DNA of 64,000 nucleotides from Fasciola hepatica (lineage: Eukaryota > Platyhelminthes > Trematoda > Plagiorchiida > Fasciolidae), in NCBI GenBank assembly GCA_948099385.1, contig CANUEZ040000168.1, positions 3,511,001 through 3,575,000 on the forward strand, in the 5' to 3' direction. Below, piece after piece: positions 12,731-25,654 of this stretch. Below the pieces are notes generated by a model that did no database searches, had not been told where the DNA came from, and worked only from the letters and a program-made list of their open reading frames with translations. The position numbers and the translations under genes were made by a program. Numbering within the stretch: position 1 is the stretch's first letter; every line of letters starts with the position of its first letter.

Positions 12731-13114
12731 TTTTCGAATAGTTTAACTCAGCTTCATAGATCTGCTCGTCTCCCATCGTAGTGCTCCCAGTCATTACACA
12801 CGATGTCGTCTCAAATGGTTCTTTGAAGCCCAAAAATCGATACTCGACAAACACTCGATGCATTCTGCTCCAGTCTTTCCAACCGACTGGTTTTCGGGTC
12901 AGTTTGATACGATGCAAACAAATTTGCACATGAGCCTCATCGATGTCTCCGATCGGGGTCTTCCGTGATGAATTATCGGTAGCTTCGATCGTGAGTGATT
13001 TACTCTCCGTTTCTTTCTGTCCTTTGCTCACAGCTTGGATGTCCGTTTTGGGGGGTTCAGGAGACTGTGTTTTGCCAAGTTTTTGTCTCGGCATTGGTTT
13101 GGGAAAGTTTGAGC
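12731..13114 (-). CDS. RPGRIP1L: RPGRIP1L homologue, start of RPGR-interacting domain
   Basis: The exon follows CCTAATTTAG. Its first 60 residues are linker. The C-terminal C2-like domain then begins: AHVQICLHRIKLTRKP, later RVFVEYRFLGFKEPFETTS, matching vertebrate IRIEIIALSLNDSQ...RLFVECRFYSLPAEETPVS. In RPGRIP1 this domain binds the RCC1-like propeller of RPGR, and the related domain of RPGRIP1L serves transition-zone assembly. The donor TCGAAAA|GTAAGA leaves phase 1. The Arg/Lys-rich stretch after it, in the raw open frame, is intron. Confidence 0.88.
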
Positions 13115-13119
13115 CTAAA

Positions 13120-14060
13120 TTAGGGAAAATACAAATGTTTTTTTTTATTTTCACTGTAATATCATTTGGTTTTTGTCTTCCAAAAATGAGTGCTTGAAAT
13201 CGAATAGATTATCTAACGGAATTCACCAACATACAACCGATTCTCACAAAAGAGGTTAATCCTCTTACTTTCCTATAATGACAACTCCACTGGTAATCGG
13301 TTGAGTGAATATTTAGATTTGAATTTGAACTCGCATCACGGAGAATTTTGCGTAAAATCTATCGATCATTGTATCATCGAGCTTACACGACACGGACACA
13401 TTCTGATGATGGTCACAGATACGAGCTTGCGTGTGTCGCAACAGATGGGAAAATTAAGAGGACCAAAAGAAGCCTTCTGTTGGTGAATTTCAAAGTGAAT
13501 TGATAAGACTTGATAAACCATCCAGTTCAGTTCTTTCAACGATTAACCTCGCCCTTCGGCATCCTCGTTTTGTTTTTTGCCTCGACCACTGGTGGTCGAG
13601 TAGTTTGGAGCGTTTTTTTATCACTTTGTAGGTCAGAGGTCCTGATCCCTTCACCGCTGTTCACTTTGATGGTAGTCCAATGAAAGTCAAGGTTATTGTG
13701 CATGCATCAGCAGAGTGAGTCGGAACGGGCAACGGACGATGTATCGATCCTATGTGTACGTGCATAGTCCACTAGTGAAAGCTAATTACATTTCACAAAT
13801 AACGATTGACCCACTCTCGCAGGGCAATGAGCTATGATGGTATACAATAAAATTACCCTAGCATTGTTGTGATCACATTTGGATATCTCTGATTGTGTTC
13901 GAAGCACAACTATAGTATAGACATTATAATGCATGCTAACTGCGATGTGAATGGTAATACGCTTCATCAATGACATGTGAATAAAAAAGATGGGGGGGGG
14001 GAACAGGTCGGAAAATTCCAGACCAAAGAGAGAGGAAAGCACAGTTTCATAGATGAATTA
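13120..14060. other. RPGRIP1L intron; poly-G run near 13.99 kb
   Basis: No coding signal. A run of ten G lies near 13992. Confidence 0.35.
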
Positions 14061-14063
14061 TAC

Positions 14064-14247
14064 CTTCGGTACTGGTTTGATCTGGGGAAGCAATAGACCG
14101 TTCGTGGTCCACGGATTCAGTTGGAGACTTCTGAGTACGACGCACCGGATCTGCCTTCTTTGCCGTATCGTTTGCCGAATGATCGTGTGATTTTTCGGGA
14201 GACGGTTTTTTTGTACTGATCACTAATGGCTCAGCATGAGGAACATC
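14064..14247 (-). CDS. RPGRIP1L: RPGRIP1L homologue, linker exon
   Basis: An AACTTAG acceptor and a GAAG|GTATAA donor bound 184 bases that are open in phase 0 and end in phase 1. The peptide is low-complexity and charged, rich in Ser, Asp, Lys and His (KKPSPEKSHDHSAND, then KSPTESVDHERSIASPDQTS). It has no recognisable domain and fits the disordered linker. The outgoing G joins GC of the next exon to give Gly. The call depends on phase and splice-site quality. Confidence 0.62.
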
Positions 14248-14249
14248 CT

Positions 14250-14890
14250 AAGTTAAACCATATAGAAAGCAGGACTGAGTTTGTGAAATCTGAATTTGTT
14301 GGATTGACTAAAAATGTGATTTCTTTATCAAACTAAAGCATGAAAGACTATCAGAACTCCAATAGTCAAGTTAAAAACATGTCAACCGTTCTGTTCACCG
14401 GTTTCAGCGCAACGACATGCGCACAACTTCCTAACTCCAACTACCTGCTTCATGAACTCTTTGGAACGCCCACATTGCACGCAGCCCGTTTTGAATATGC
14501 CCCTCATTGTACTCTCCCTCTCTTTAATGCTTTTCAAAAATCTCAGAAAAGCGTGAGGTGAAACAGCAAAAAAGCAGTTTGATATATTCACCTTCCTCTC
14601 TTTGTTACTCCTCTCTGTATTTGTTGTGTTGGCACCGTGCCTGACTCTAGGCTCGGTGTATAATGAATAGCATAGACATATATCGGCCGACTCTGACCTA
14701 ATTCCATCTCACCGACTTACAGATAGATCAATATGATGTTGTTCTCCGGTCTGAGCTGAGTTACAAAGACAAAGCCCTCAAATCCACGTGGTGTAATGAC
14801 GAAGATTGTGATCGAAAACACGCCATATCGTGTGCCTCGTTAACGCCAGTATAGCCATTTAGAACTCGTCCGGATAGCCTAGTAATACAG
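14250..14890. other. RPGRIP1L intron, no recognised feature
   Basis: Short frames on both strands have no recognisable motif. Confidence 0.3.
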
Positions 14891-14996
<106 letters not shown>

Positions 14997-15189
14997 CCAC
15001 GGGCTTGAAATCAAGCTCGGTGCCAACTCAGCAGCGCTAACAAGAACACAACAAAATACCGGAAAGTATAAGGTACAACGGATTGATAGAGAACCGGTAA
15101 TAAATGGTAGAGATACGAACGTTTTCTGTGTTTTCACCGTACGCGTTTTCGTATTTTTTCGTTTTGTCTGTTTATGGTGATCAAAAGTG

Positions 15190-16180
15190 CAACAGACAAG
15201 GGGCACAGCATTCGCCCAACTGACTTCTATCCTGAGCCATGTCCCTCCGCATCTAACCAATGGCAATCGTCATCCCTTGGACCTCAGCTAGAAGGGCGTG
15301 AAGCGCCAACCGAAACCGGTGCTGACGCTAGTGTAGTGTAGACATTGATTTTGCTACAATCTCAGCTCTCATTATTTTGGCATTTATCCAATCTATTTTT
15401 CCGCCCACTATTCGCGATCAATACAGTCATAGTCATTTCGGACGCTCCTCACGCAAACCACCAGTCGATCGCCCTCACACAATCATTTCCATTTTTGGCG
15501 TATGATTCAATCCAAACAGTCACACGCTCAGCCAAAACCGTCTCATACACACGCACGCACATTACTGACAATTGGTTCCAATCATGTCCATGCATAGACA
15601 CACATGCACGTAAGATGACGCCAGTCATACTTCACTCCAGATGACACTGACCAATCAGGCATTGGCCCATCGTGAACTGTTCTGACTGTACGCTTGTCTC
15701 GCGTTTCCGTTAACACGTGACCCTGACGCGCGGACCCGCTTACATGTGTGTGCCCCTGTTCGCACTTTTTTGCGCTCACGCTTGTGCTGTGCATTTGACT
15801 GTTGACCAGCCAAAGCAATACACGTCACCGAGCCAACGCGGCGCCGTGTCGTTCTCTAGCCATAAACGGTTGGGCATAAAAGGAATATTAAATACCACTG
15901 CACTAGCTTCTTTATACCTCTGCCCCAAGTCATAGCCTGAATATCGCGTCGCTTCTTCCAGCCTTGCCCAGCACGTGCGAGTGGAGCACAGAAAGGCAGA
16001 TAATGGGCAGGCATTCGCAAAACGTATGAGCCACTGGAGGTGGTGTGGACCGATCACTTCGGTCAGAGAGCGGTTATCCGTGCCCAACACACGACGACGC
16101 ACTCCGTCATCACTCACTCGATGTTCGCACCAGACACAAGCAATGCTTCGGAAATATCGGTTATCAAACACAGAAAGACG
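15190..16180 (-). mobile_element. RTE-type LINE 3' end, interrupted by about 550 bp
   Basis: On the minus strand the frame at 16.17-15.92 kb reads CVWCEHRVSDDGVRRRVLG followed by HHLQWLIRFANACPL. This is the conserved RTE C-terminal tail (WWEHRISxxxVRRRVLG, RWLGHVLRMP). The matching untranslated tail appears only at 15.33-15.19 kb. It is homologous to the tail of the next copy (16.44-16.27 kb), where body and tail are contiguous. So 15340-15893 looks like an insertion in this copy. Confidence 0.65.
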
Positions 16181-16269
16181 CCTGCTTTGAGCTTTGTAAA
16201 TTGACCGGGACGAAACACCTTTTGATGGTTTTTGGTCATTTTGTTCGACCGAGTGACATTTTAGTGGTT

Positions 16270-16690
16270 ATGGGGCACAATAGTTCAATAGACAGACCAC
16301 ACAGCATTCGCGAAACTGGTTTCTACTTTGAGCAGTTCCCCTCAGTGTCTCTAACCGTGACGGTCCTCGTCCCTTGGGCCCCAACCAGGGAGGCAGGAGG
16401 CGCCAAGCGAAGCCGATACTGATGCTAGGTTTTTCATACTTCTACGACAAGTGATGGCCTGACAGCCGCGTCGCTTATTTCTGCTTTGCCCAACACGTGC
16501 AAATAGGGTACATAAAGGTAGACGATGGGCAGGCATTCGTAAAACAAGTCCGAGCCACCGGAGGCAGTGTAGAGCGATCACTTCATTCAGATGACGAACT
16601 TTGTCATTGTTCACTCGATGTTCCCATCGGACGCGAGTTGTGTTTCGGTGACATCTGTATTTGAACACGGAAACCCACCGAGTATACTCA
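16270..16690 (-). mobile_element. RTE-type LINE 3' end
   Basis: The minus-strand frame gives VRWEHRVNNDKVRHL and CLRWLGLVLRMPAHRLPLC, the same C-terminal tail, followed by an untranslated tail shared with the copy just to the left. The reverse-transcriptase core is missing, as is typical of 5'-truncated LINE insertions. Confidence 0.7.
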
Positions 16691-16699
16691 ACGCGAATT

Positions 16700-19600
16700 G
16701 GCTAGTTCTTGCAAACCTACGAAATGCGGCTTTACGTACCCGTCACTTGATTAACATACGCGATCGACAAGAGTGAAGGGAATGATTGCGTCTCACAGTA
16801 TATGTATTCTTTCTGTTCTTATTAACTGGATAAAGGGAACACAATGTTTCAACTTAAGACAGCATCGGGTGTCGCAGGCTGGCGGAAGCTATTCTAACTC
16901 TCGCTATTCGTGATGTGATCTCTCCACCTCTACCTTCGGCTGCAATCAAGCTCACGAGGTTATACACTTGCTCTAGCTGAATACCCCAAGGGGTGAGTGC
17001 AGGCACAGTCTCTTGCCAGTTTTGTAAAATCACCGCACTTGGGAGGCACAAAAGGCATGCCATATCTGGACATGTCTATCTCCAAGCTGCATGATGAAAC
17101 GTGTAATGTAAAATAATAGCATAATGGTAGGTGGCTTGGGGTTATACAACCGAAAAATCAACAACCGCATCCTGGTTGCAGTGGAAGCCACAGTGACTGG
17201 TCTCGTCGATTCACTCTGTATACCTAAAACTAGTTTGTACAAATACTCATTACGTCACGACCTTTTTGACACTATATTGTGAAGTATCAATCGGTAGGCC
17301 TAATGAGTGGAAGCGAAAACTCAATGACTATTTACATCCGGTAGTCTTCTCTTTTCAGCCAACCACATCCATAAAATGGAAGGGCAGTAGCGTAATCGAA
17401 AGACTTAACACATTACAATGTGGTTGGAGAATGAAATGACCAACAAACTGACAACAACTCAATCATCAACGGAGCAAATATCACAGTATGCCTGACATCT
17501 TTGTGAGACAAAGCATTACGTCAATGTGAACCAGGCATCTATTCAACCGTAAACAACAGACTATTAAAGTATGCAGAGGCGTACTTAATCTGGGCTGTGT
17601 AAACAAGGCGATTTTGTAATCAATTTATCATTTTCATTATAACAAACTGAGGTAATAGTTGAGTGCTTATCCAACGGACGTTCGGTTGCATGTGTGATCT
17701 CGTCTTTGCTTCCTTACAAGCCGCTCATTGTTATTGCTATAAAAACGACTCCTTTGACTATAGTATGCACTTTAATAAAGACTCAGCGAAAAGATCCAGA
17801 ATACATTGTTCCATCTGTGTTTCTAACTTTTCACCTCTACCAGTCCCCATTTGTATGCTATAGTCGTTTCGAGGATTCACCATGATGTAGACTGTGAACT
17901 ACCGTCCGTACTTCGGGTTTGTCCTTCTCCCTTTGTGTGTTAGTTACTCATGAGTAGTGAGCATGTGCATCATGAAACTCAAACATTCCTAATGCATTTT
18001 CTCTCTTTCTAGGGTATCATGTTAGTCTGTACTCGCATTTTACGGCGCCTACTACATGAACAGTTCGCGTACCCATTTATAACTTTGTTTCCTCAAAGTT
18101 TCACATTTCCACTGTAAGATAATCTTTCTGAGTGTTTCGCTTGCACAACCGTGCGCAGGCTCGAACTCTCAACCTTAACATTTCTGTCACTGCACTGCAC
18201 CACTGATCGGCTCCCGGACTTTTCGTCGATGGACGCTTGGTCGAGGGAACATTTGGTCGCCAGACATTTGAATGATTGAGTTACGCTATATTCACTTAAG
18301 TTTGTCGAATGTCACAGTCTGTATGATGTTCCCATTGTCGCGCAAACCAAACTCAGTCTCTCAAAACTATCACCCCATTGGTTAGGACAAGGCTAGTGGC
18401 GAATCCTGTTATGCCTGCCGCATGTAATCGTTAAGGTGAGTCATTTTGATCACATACTGAGGTAGTCAAGTGGATCAAGTGTATATCACCTCAAAAAGGA
18501 CAAAGGCTTGAATACCAGATTCACCAGGCCCTGCCGTGGTAGACCGCACTACCATTTCAACTGACCTTAGTTTCAAGCCTTCGACTTTAGGAATTCCGGT
18601 GTGAAGCTGTTGCGAGGTCATAACGTTCAAAATAATTTGACTGTGATTCATTTGCATAACAGCATAGCGCAAGTCCTTTCATTTGCCGATTCGTGGTCAA
18701 TGTATGCCTTCATAAGTCTAGGTTACCAGGTTTTAACTATAAATCCCGAGAATGGTCAAGCGGACGGGCTGTGCCTAATCCGTTTTCTGAGGGTGTGACA
18801 TTTGACAGACTTAAGTGACTAAAGTGCAATTCAATCATCCAAATGCCTGGCAATCAAACGCCCATTCGGTCAAATGTCCGGACACGCCATTCATCATCGC
18901 ACGTCAACGGCATTAACAGATCTAGTGCCCGAGTCGTCCGTTCATGTTGGCACGTGCTCTTGTTTGCCCTACAGATTCGGCTTAATTGTACTCATTTGTT
19001 AATAACTCTCTTTCATATTGCAAACACAATCTAATTCACACCCTTGTAACCGATTTATTGATTCGTGGCGGTAAAAGTTTCCTGATCTGCTGATTGTACC
19101 GCAACCGAACTGCGCCACAGTTTCGTTCAGCTGCTTGCTGAGTGGACCGTTCTGTTTTCTGCACTGTCTCGAATTTCGGAAAGTTTCTGCCCTTTGTTCT
19201 GGGTTTCTCACTTGGCTGTGAATCTTTTTCTTGCAGTATATTTACGCTTATTGTATTGCTTTAGAACCCCGAATTATCGATAAACACGGTTATTCGATTG
19301 GAATTTGTTCTGCTGCCCGTAGCCACGCTCTGTCCATATCGTGCGTAGAGCTGGTGAGACTAAGTTTCCGCTAGACTGACAGTCCTAGACATCGGGATAG
19401 TCGGAACACATTGTGGTAGCCAGGAGACGAACCAATAGAAACGGTTTTTCAGAATTTATTTATGTCAAGAGGAGCTGGAGTGATGTAGGTAATAAAAAGT
19501 CCGCTCGCACTTTTCGCATCCGAATGTGTACACAGCAAGCGGCAAACTTCACTTGCATTATTCACACCTGATTGACCGTATCGCGATAGCCTAGCGTTAG

Positions 19601-20270
19601 TGTAACTGCCCGGTGGGCGGGAAGTCACCGGCATGATTCAAGCTCTCGGTGCAGACTTTTGGATGTGAAAAATGCGAGTAAATTTTCCCAAAATCTACAT
19701 CATTCCGGCCGTGGGCCGTTTGTCCTATTGGAAAATGATTGACAAGGCTAGTCCAGTGATTAAAACCAGAACAGTTGTTGTGTATCACTGGATATTCACT
19801 CGTGTTATTCGAACCCAGTCGACCTTTTCGTGGTGTCTCAGCTGGTAAAAAATCAATTTAGTTCGGTAAGTCTGGCGTCAAGATCATCATCAGTTTCCTG
19901 AGATTGATAGTTGCCCAGTGGTTTAATCCGCCGATTAAGTCTGAGGTGTGAAGTTTGAACCCCCTCGGCCGTCATTCAGCTTTATCAGTAACAAGTACTT
20001 TGCTGCCACCTGACCTTTTGTAATCTTCTGTAATTTAGCACACTCCAACTCTTAGGTTTGTGGCACTTCCCGGTTCTCTCGGATAGTGCAGTTGGCCCCG
20101 TGTTTACTGGAGTACCTGTATCATTGGAGTAATACATAAAAATGGAGTTTGCAAAGTGGAATTCGACCTAGAAATTACTAGAAAAAGTGCTTCGAAATTC
20201 TCCGAGAATTTGTGCGACTGATACATAATCCAGTTGTATAATGTTCTGAAAATGCATGTGTATTTTCTCA
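16700..20270. other. RPGRIP1L intron; tRNA-like boxes near 18.15 kb
   Basis: On the minus strand at 18138-18212, GATCAGTGGTGCAGTGCAG and AGAGTTCGAGCCTG resemble pol III A and B boxes of a degraded SINE. No gene is supported in the rest. Confidence 0.35.
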
Positions 20271-20271
20271 C

Positions 20272-20481
20272 CTCCATATCTCTTTTGTTGGATCCCTTTT
20301 TTTCTGACTTATTCCTCGTTCCGTGTGAACGTTTGGGGCCGGTCGCATCTTCAAGCCCATTCTGTTTGATTTCGATCAATGGATCAAGACGTCCAAGTGG
20401 TCTCGTGGGTTCGCTCATAGAAACTGTTTTATGTAATTCCAAGGCTTTGTTCAAACGATGGTCAGCTGTGGTGGGTTTGGA
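20272..20481 (-). CDS. RPGRIP1L: RPGRIP1L homologue, linker exon
   Basis: A TTTTAACAG acceptor and an ATGGAG|GTGAGA donor bound exactly 70 codons with an open frame. The peptide is hydrophilic and charged, with MSEPTRPLGRLDPL in the middle and a Lys/Arg/Ser-rich end (RNKSEKKGSNKRDME). It occupies the place of the poorly conserved acidic and proline-rich linker between the central C2 and the RPGR-interacting domain, so no residue-level match is expected. The call rests on clean splice sites, phase agreement on both sides and position. Confidence 0.65.
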
Positions 20482-20594
20482 CTGTTAAAATAACGAAGAG
20501 GTGTCGAAAACATTCATCACTTTCATACCAGATGGTTATACAATTGAGAATGATAGGTATTGTCCCGAGGTTTGGTCAATGTAGGTTGTATATC

Positions 20595-21125
20595 TCCTAA
20601 TTACTTGCGAATAGTGTGTGGGATCGATGATACTTTGTTTGGTTGAATATCCTTTGGACTCCAGTTTCCACGCACAAACCTCGGGTCATCCGACCAACCG
20701 TGCCCTCGGAAGTGCCACACTTGAGTTTCGCTTCTGTTAGGGCGTTAGAGGTTCAAGCGTAGGCACTTTGACCCATCCTGTGGAGAAGACCTGATTTGGT
20801 GGGAGACATTCGCTTGGAGTTAATCGGGCAGATATCGTGTCTCCATTCGAAGCTGTCGAGCATTGCTGGCTGTCATAGAGGACGACATGTGAACAGACTT
20901 AAGTTGGTAATTCGGATGAGCGCGGACGGGAGCGGGGTGGTGCAGTATTACACACGCGTGTTCGAGGTGAAAGGGCACGGGTCCAAACCCTGCGTATGGA
21001 AGAGGACATACACCATTCATGCGCTCTAATAAGAGCGAAACTCGAGTCGGGTGTTTCCAAGTGCAGGTTGGTCTGATGACCTGAGGTTTGTGCGTGAAAA
21101 GCGGAGTCAGCCAAGCAATGTAGGT
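20595..21125. repeat. Composite repeat: about 100-bp terminal inverted repeats around a tRNA-like core (copy 1)
   Basis: The left arm contains CACGCACAAACCTCGGGTCA, then a CCGACCAACC block and GAGTTTCGC. The right arm carries the reverse complement in the same order (GCGAAACTCGAG, GGTTGGTCTGATGACC, GAGGTTTGTGCGTG). Between the arms, a GGGGTGGTGCAGT A-box-like stretch and a GGGTCCAAACCCT B-box-like stretch give a tRNA-like head on the plus strand. A second copy in the same orientation lies near 59.0-59.5 kb. A solo arm end lies near 32.75 kb. Confidence 0.75.
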
Positions 21126-21599
21126 TGTGTTACATACACAACGAAATGAGTGGGTTATCATCGAACTGGTCAGCCCTGGAAATAGGTCTTTGCTAGAAGT
21201 CTGGTTTTTCGGACAGATTGCAACCACGCAGATCAAATAATCTCAATCGGATGTTTATCTCGCAGCGAGTGAGTGTCATGACCTGGTCACAAAGACTAGG
21301 ACAAATCGATATCACTACCCACCTAGCAAATCCGCTCAAATTATGGTGCATTTTGATCAACATCCCATCTCCATGTAATGTAAATAAACTGGGGATTGCA
21401 TCATCAAACAGAGTAAAGTTACGGTTACCAACTGTCGAGACTGAACTGAACTAAACTGTAATTAGGAGTTTGACATTTTTGGCGAGATGGTTTATCGACG
21501 CCCAACCAACACTAGACTGAAAGCACTAATCTACGTTTTCCAAAGCATAAACATCATTAATCCGTCTTGGTCTTGACTTACATCATTATCTACGGTACC

Positions 21600-22040
21600 A
21601 TCTGATTCCGTGAGCATCCCACGTCTCACCACTACCCGTCGGTTGACTTTTGCCAACCTCATTCGCCTACGGTGTCGACACGACATCCGTTTAATTATCA
21701 AGGGTCGACTGTACGCGGCAGAAATCAGACCAGTCCGTGTATATGGTCAATACACATGGCCACTGCGGGTAAAGGGTGTGCGATGACACTCGGTATTTGA
21801 GCATCGTTGTATTCGTAGTACTGCTCGAATTGGGTGAGAACACCGTTGGACCAACGTCGAGATTAGGTTCAGGAATTAGGCAGACGAACTAAATAACTAG
21901 ATGAAACATTTAGGCTCATAATGGTAAGGTGACTGAGACATGTGTGGCGCTTGTCCCCAAACAGGATTCCTCAGCACGCGGTATTTGCCAAGGCTGATAG
22001 CGGTTGGAAGATGGTCAGTCCATGACATGGAAGTAAGGTA
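21600..22040 (+). mobile_element. RTE-type LINE fragment (C-terminal part)
   Basis: In broken plus-strand frames it reads RLCRHDIRLIIKGRLYAAEI, then FEHRCIRSTARI-like and WGENTVGPT-like residues. This matches the RTE 3' region found at 51.0-51.3 kb, which has the same TTTGAGCATCGTTGT block. Stops and indels show an old copy. Confidence 0.65.
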
Positions 22041-22044
22041 TGGA

Positions 22045-23925
22045 AAACCTAACGAGTACACTTGTCCATGTAGGAAATGTTATACTTATTAATTCAATAC
22101 ACTGCACAATACGGCTAAGTGTCACGGTCAGTGAAGCTCTTGTATCTGCACAATTTCTTTATCTAATCGATGATACTATTTGTGGTTCTCTTCATATCCT
22201 TTTCATACTTTGGTGTTTTTACTCCAAACAGAATTTCCCGCTGAAATATAAAATCAGAATCACCATTACCTAGTGCATAGTTAGCGGCTTTTCGAACTGA
22301 ACTAGATGCGTCAGTGAACACTAAGGCTGCCGGTTGCATGAAAACGAATCAGCTGAAATGTCCCCACGCTGACCGGCGGTGGGGGGGGGGGAGAGTATGG
22401 TTTTCTGTCTCAGTGATATCAACTACTTCATAGTCAAGCATTGCAAAAACGAAGTATTTTTTCGAGGGCACTCATGCACAGCGTGATAAACAGTAAGTGG
22501 ATGCTTTTTAAGTTTTTCAATGAAACATTCGATATCTGCAATTTGAACCTAGTTTTCATCGTATTGGATGGTTACAATAGATAATACCACAACTCGTTTC
22601 AGAAGTCTTGGAGGAGCGCCTCTGGGAAAACTGATCGCACTTATGAAAGACCATCAGTTTGTTTTATCGATAGAGATTCTGTAACTGAAATGGACTTCAC
22701 GGGATTGCGTGAATCTAAGTAAGATGCATCATTCGAGTAAACAATTTAGGAAGTGGTGGATTTCAATTGTTGGTAATTCATCGAGCAGTCACAATGTTCA
22801 TCTCTCTACACCGGGGACCCATTGGAGCACTGTACACCGACACAGCGAGTCCAAACTGCGACTTGGAACTCACTGAGAACAACTAGGCGGAATGGCTCTC
22901 GGCGGTTTGCTTCCCATCTGCACTTCACCATATGGTGCCTGGCCGTCATCGGTTATCCATGTTAGAATCGTTTGATCCATGTAAGGGTATTGACGGACCC
23001 ATCAGTGAATGGCCTAGTTCCGTTAGCAGACACCATACTATCATCTGCCCAAAATCAATGGCAAATCTCAGGCCAGCGAAGCGGGTCCAGTCAGTTCGTG
23101 ACGAAACGGAACGAAACCAGCCAGTCAGCCGCAAACAGTCGTCCTCACCGAATCGAGTAGAACTAACCAATCGGCGGCCAGGTGTTGTTTCAACCGAACG
23201 AAACGAAAACCAGCCAACCGCGGATGCAACCAAAAGAGCCAATCAGAAGACCCGGTTATGGGAAGAGTTCCGGACCAATGCGCTTCGTACCATGATTTTG
23301 ACTGCGGTCACCTAGTCCTACATAAACTACTCGTTATTGTTTGATAAAACAAGGTGGTTCGGCGGCAGGAAAGCCTTCTCACTAGCGCTAGTGGAACAAC
23401 TCAAAACAAAACACACCTAATCGACTGTCACGATGGATATGTCCTCCGCTGAGGTCTAGTTGGATAAAAACAGAAACTCAAAGGTAGCCACTGGGTGCCA
23501 GTTCAGAAAACTTGTGTGTCTGGGTGTGTGTAACTTGTGCAACTAATAAACCGTGCTCCCCGAATTTCAGTTTCAAGTGGGACTCGATGGATTTTCACCA
23601 TCGAAGAATCCTAACAAGGATAGAACCGCTGTATAGTGCTTGTGTGGTTCACAGTCGGTTCTCATAGTTACAATAATCGGACATCAGTAAGCCGATGAGG
23701 ATCACCGCTCGACTATACAACAGCTAGACTCTGAGCAAGGGATGGCCTTGCTCAGTAACGCACAAATCCGTGATGTGTACTCTGGACGCCCATGGTTCAC
23801 ATTTTCAAGCCAGTAAGTGCAACCAGTATGCGTAAAATCAATCATTTCAGTCCTTAGCGATGAACCATAGATCCTTCAGGCCATAAAATGTGTCCTACTG
23901 TCTATTCAAAGTAGCAAAACGGTAT
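22045..23925. other. RPGRIP1L intron, no recognised gene
   Basis: A poly-G run lies near 22.38 kb. A plus-strand frame of 127 codons at 22.93-23.31 kb overlaps a minus-strand frame of 98 codons. Neither has a recognisable motif. Confidence 0.3.
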
Positions 23926-23928
23926 TAC

Positions 23929-24301
23929 CTGCACCGATTGCAAGGTGGTGGCCGCCAGGACCTCCTCTTTGTTCTCTTCATCGACCGCAGTCGAGTGACC
24001 CGATAAAGCCGAATTGGTCCCTTTCGGTTGGCCAAATGTGTATGGTCGTTGCCAGTACAATTTGATGTGAATCTGCCCGTTCGTCTCGGTCAATGACGGG
24101 GCTTTGATCGAGTTGGGTTGATCGGGACCGGAAAGACTGGCCAATGGGTGTACGGCAAATACACCTTCAAGGCGGCCGTTATTCGCACCACGAGTGACCA
24201 GACCAAGCAGTGGTATTTGCGCTGCTCCAAGACAACTGGCAGCCTCCTCTGGATCCGCGTTGTCGATCAAATAGACAGTGAGTTGCTGCGTTCGAATGTA
24301 T
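23929..24301 (-). CDS. RPGRIP1L: RPGRIP1L homologue, end of central C2 domain
   Basis: After a CTTCAG acceptor the frame reads YIRTQQLTVYLIDNADPEEA and then LGAAQIPLL, matching vertebrate [20 protein letters not shown]...IGKVNVPLI. A longer loop follows, and then GQIHIKLYWQRPYTF matches the last C2 strand, TIHVILKWKFAYL. The final 25 residues are acidic linker. The donor is GTGCAG|GTAATA, phase 0. At 124 codons it is among the longest exons read, and the extra loop (about residues 35-75) is longer than in vertebrates. Confidence 0.9.
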
Positions 24302-24304
24302 CTG

Positions 24305-25650
24305 AAGACGAGGAACAAATGTGCGGTGGAGTCAAATCCGTTTGTCTTTATAGTCTATAGGATTGCACTTGTATTCGAACAGAAAAAACAACGATTAGAT
24401 AGCATAACAATGAAGGGGCATTCAATTAATCATCAAGTGCCACATTTTCGAGCAGCTCAATTCATATTTTCTGCGTACTCTCACACGTTCGTGACCGATG
24501 AGAGTATGCGAAAGGGACTCCTCTCGCAACATTTGTCTAACCTATCGTTCGTTCGGGATGGCATTCATCGTTAGAATTACACAATAAACGATCCAGACAA
24601 AATCTCGTCAGACAAAGACACGGATGAAAGTTCTCTCAAGTGAACTAGAAGTTCACATTGCCACCAAAACACGCACATCAGCGTAAAGCCAAGAACTAGT
24701 TTGAGAATTCATATGATCAAGGTAAAAATCTGATTCACGCATCAAATGACAGAGTGGGATGTTTTGGAGTGATATTAGTTGACATTGCAGATGAATATAT
24801 TTCTCCTCTCAGCCGCCAACTACCTATCCCGAGAACAGTACATAGGGATTGAGCAACGAAAGAATTTGACCAGATAAGGAACTAGACACAGTTTTAACGA
24901 AAACTCAGGAATATCCTAGAGATAACCAAACTCTTGATAGGCGGGAAAAGATTTGTTCCGAAGTGAACAAAGGAGAATAACACTCAGTTAAATCAGATGT
25001 CATGAGATGTTCAGATACTACTTACTCTTGCACGAATTTATCCTTGAGGAACGAAGCCGATGGGCTCACAAACGCGAAGAATAAGGGGTTCGCCAGAGAA
25101 TTCACAGGACAGGATTTCCCCTAAGAATCGTTCCACATATGCATAAAGTAGCCCATCTCGTTACTTGGTGGGCACACAATCTCCAATCAGGAAACAAGTG
25201 GCACCTCACAGTGTCCAGGACTCATTCGACCCCTCCAGTATTCCGACTTATATTACTGGGATTTTCGAAAAATATCGTGTTTATATCGTTGTTGATTCGT
25301 AGTTCATTAGTGTGCTTTAGCGTGAAACAGCATGTTACCTATGTGGCAGAATATCGTCATACCTGTTCCTTTTAATGTAAGCAGTACCGACAGACGAGTA
25401 GACAAAGATTCTCAGAAACACACGACTGGTTTCGCGATTATTGCAGCTTATCAGATATGCGTATCTGGTGCTCCTCTGTTTATTCATTCCTCCTGATAGT
25501 TGTACAATTTGCACATGTTTGCATGCTTCCTCAGTGGATTGTTCTGATAGGAGCATTGTTATGAACTAGCGTACCAGCTTTCTTCACTCATCCTTTTTTG
25601 GGTTACAGATTTTATTACTATATAGTACGACTCATCATGCAGTTTCAACG
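24305..25650. other. RPGRIP1L intron, no recognised feature
   Basis: Only short chance-like frames. Confidence 0.3.
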
Positions 25651-25654
25651 CTCA

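Noticed and set aside
21060..21105. CTGATGA followed by GAAAA, considered as a hammerhead ribozyme (known from PLEs)
   Set aside because: The sequence is explained by the terminal inverted repeat. The second copy lacks the core bases and no proper stem arrangement was found.
22932..23315. 127-codon plus-strand frame
   Set aside because: Opposite-strand frame of similar length, low-complexity Arg/Thr/Asn composition and no recognised domain.
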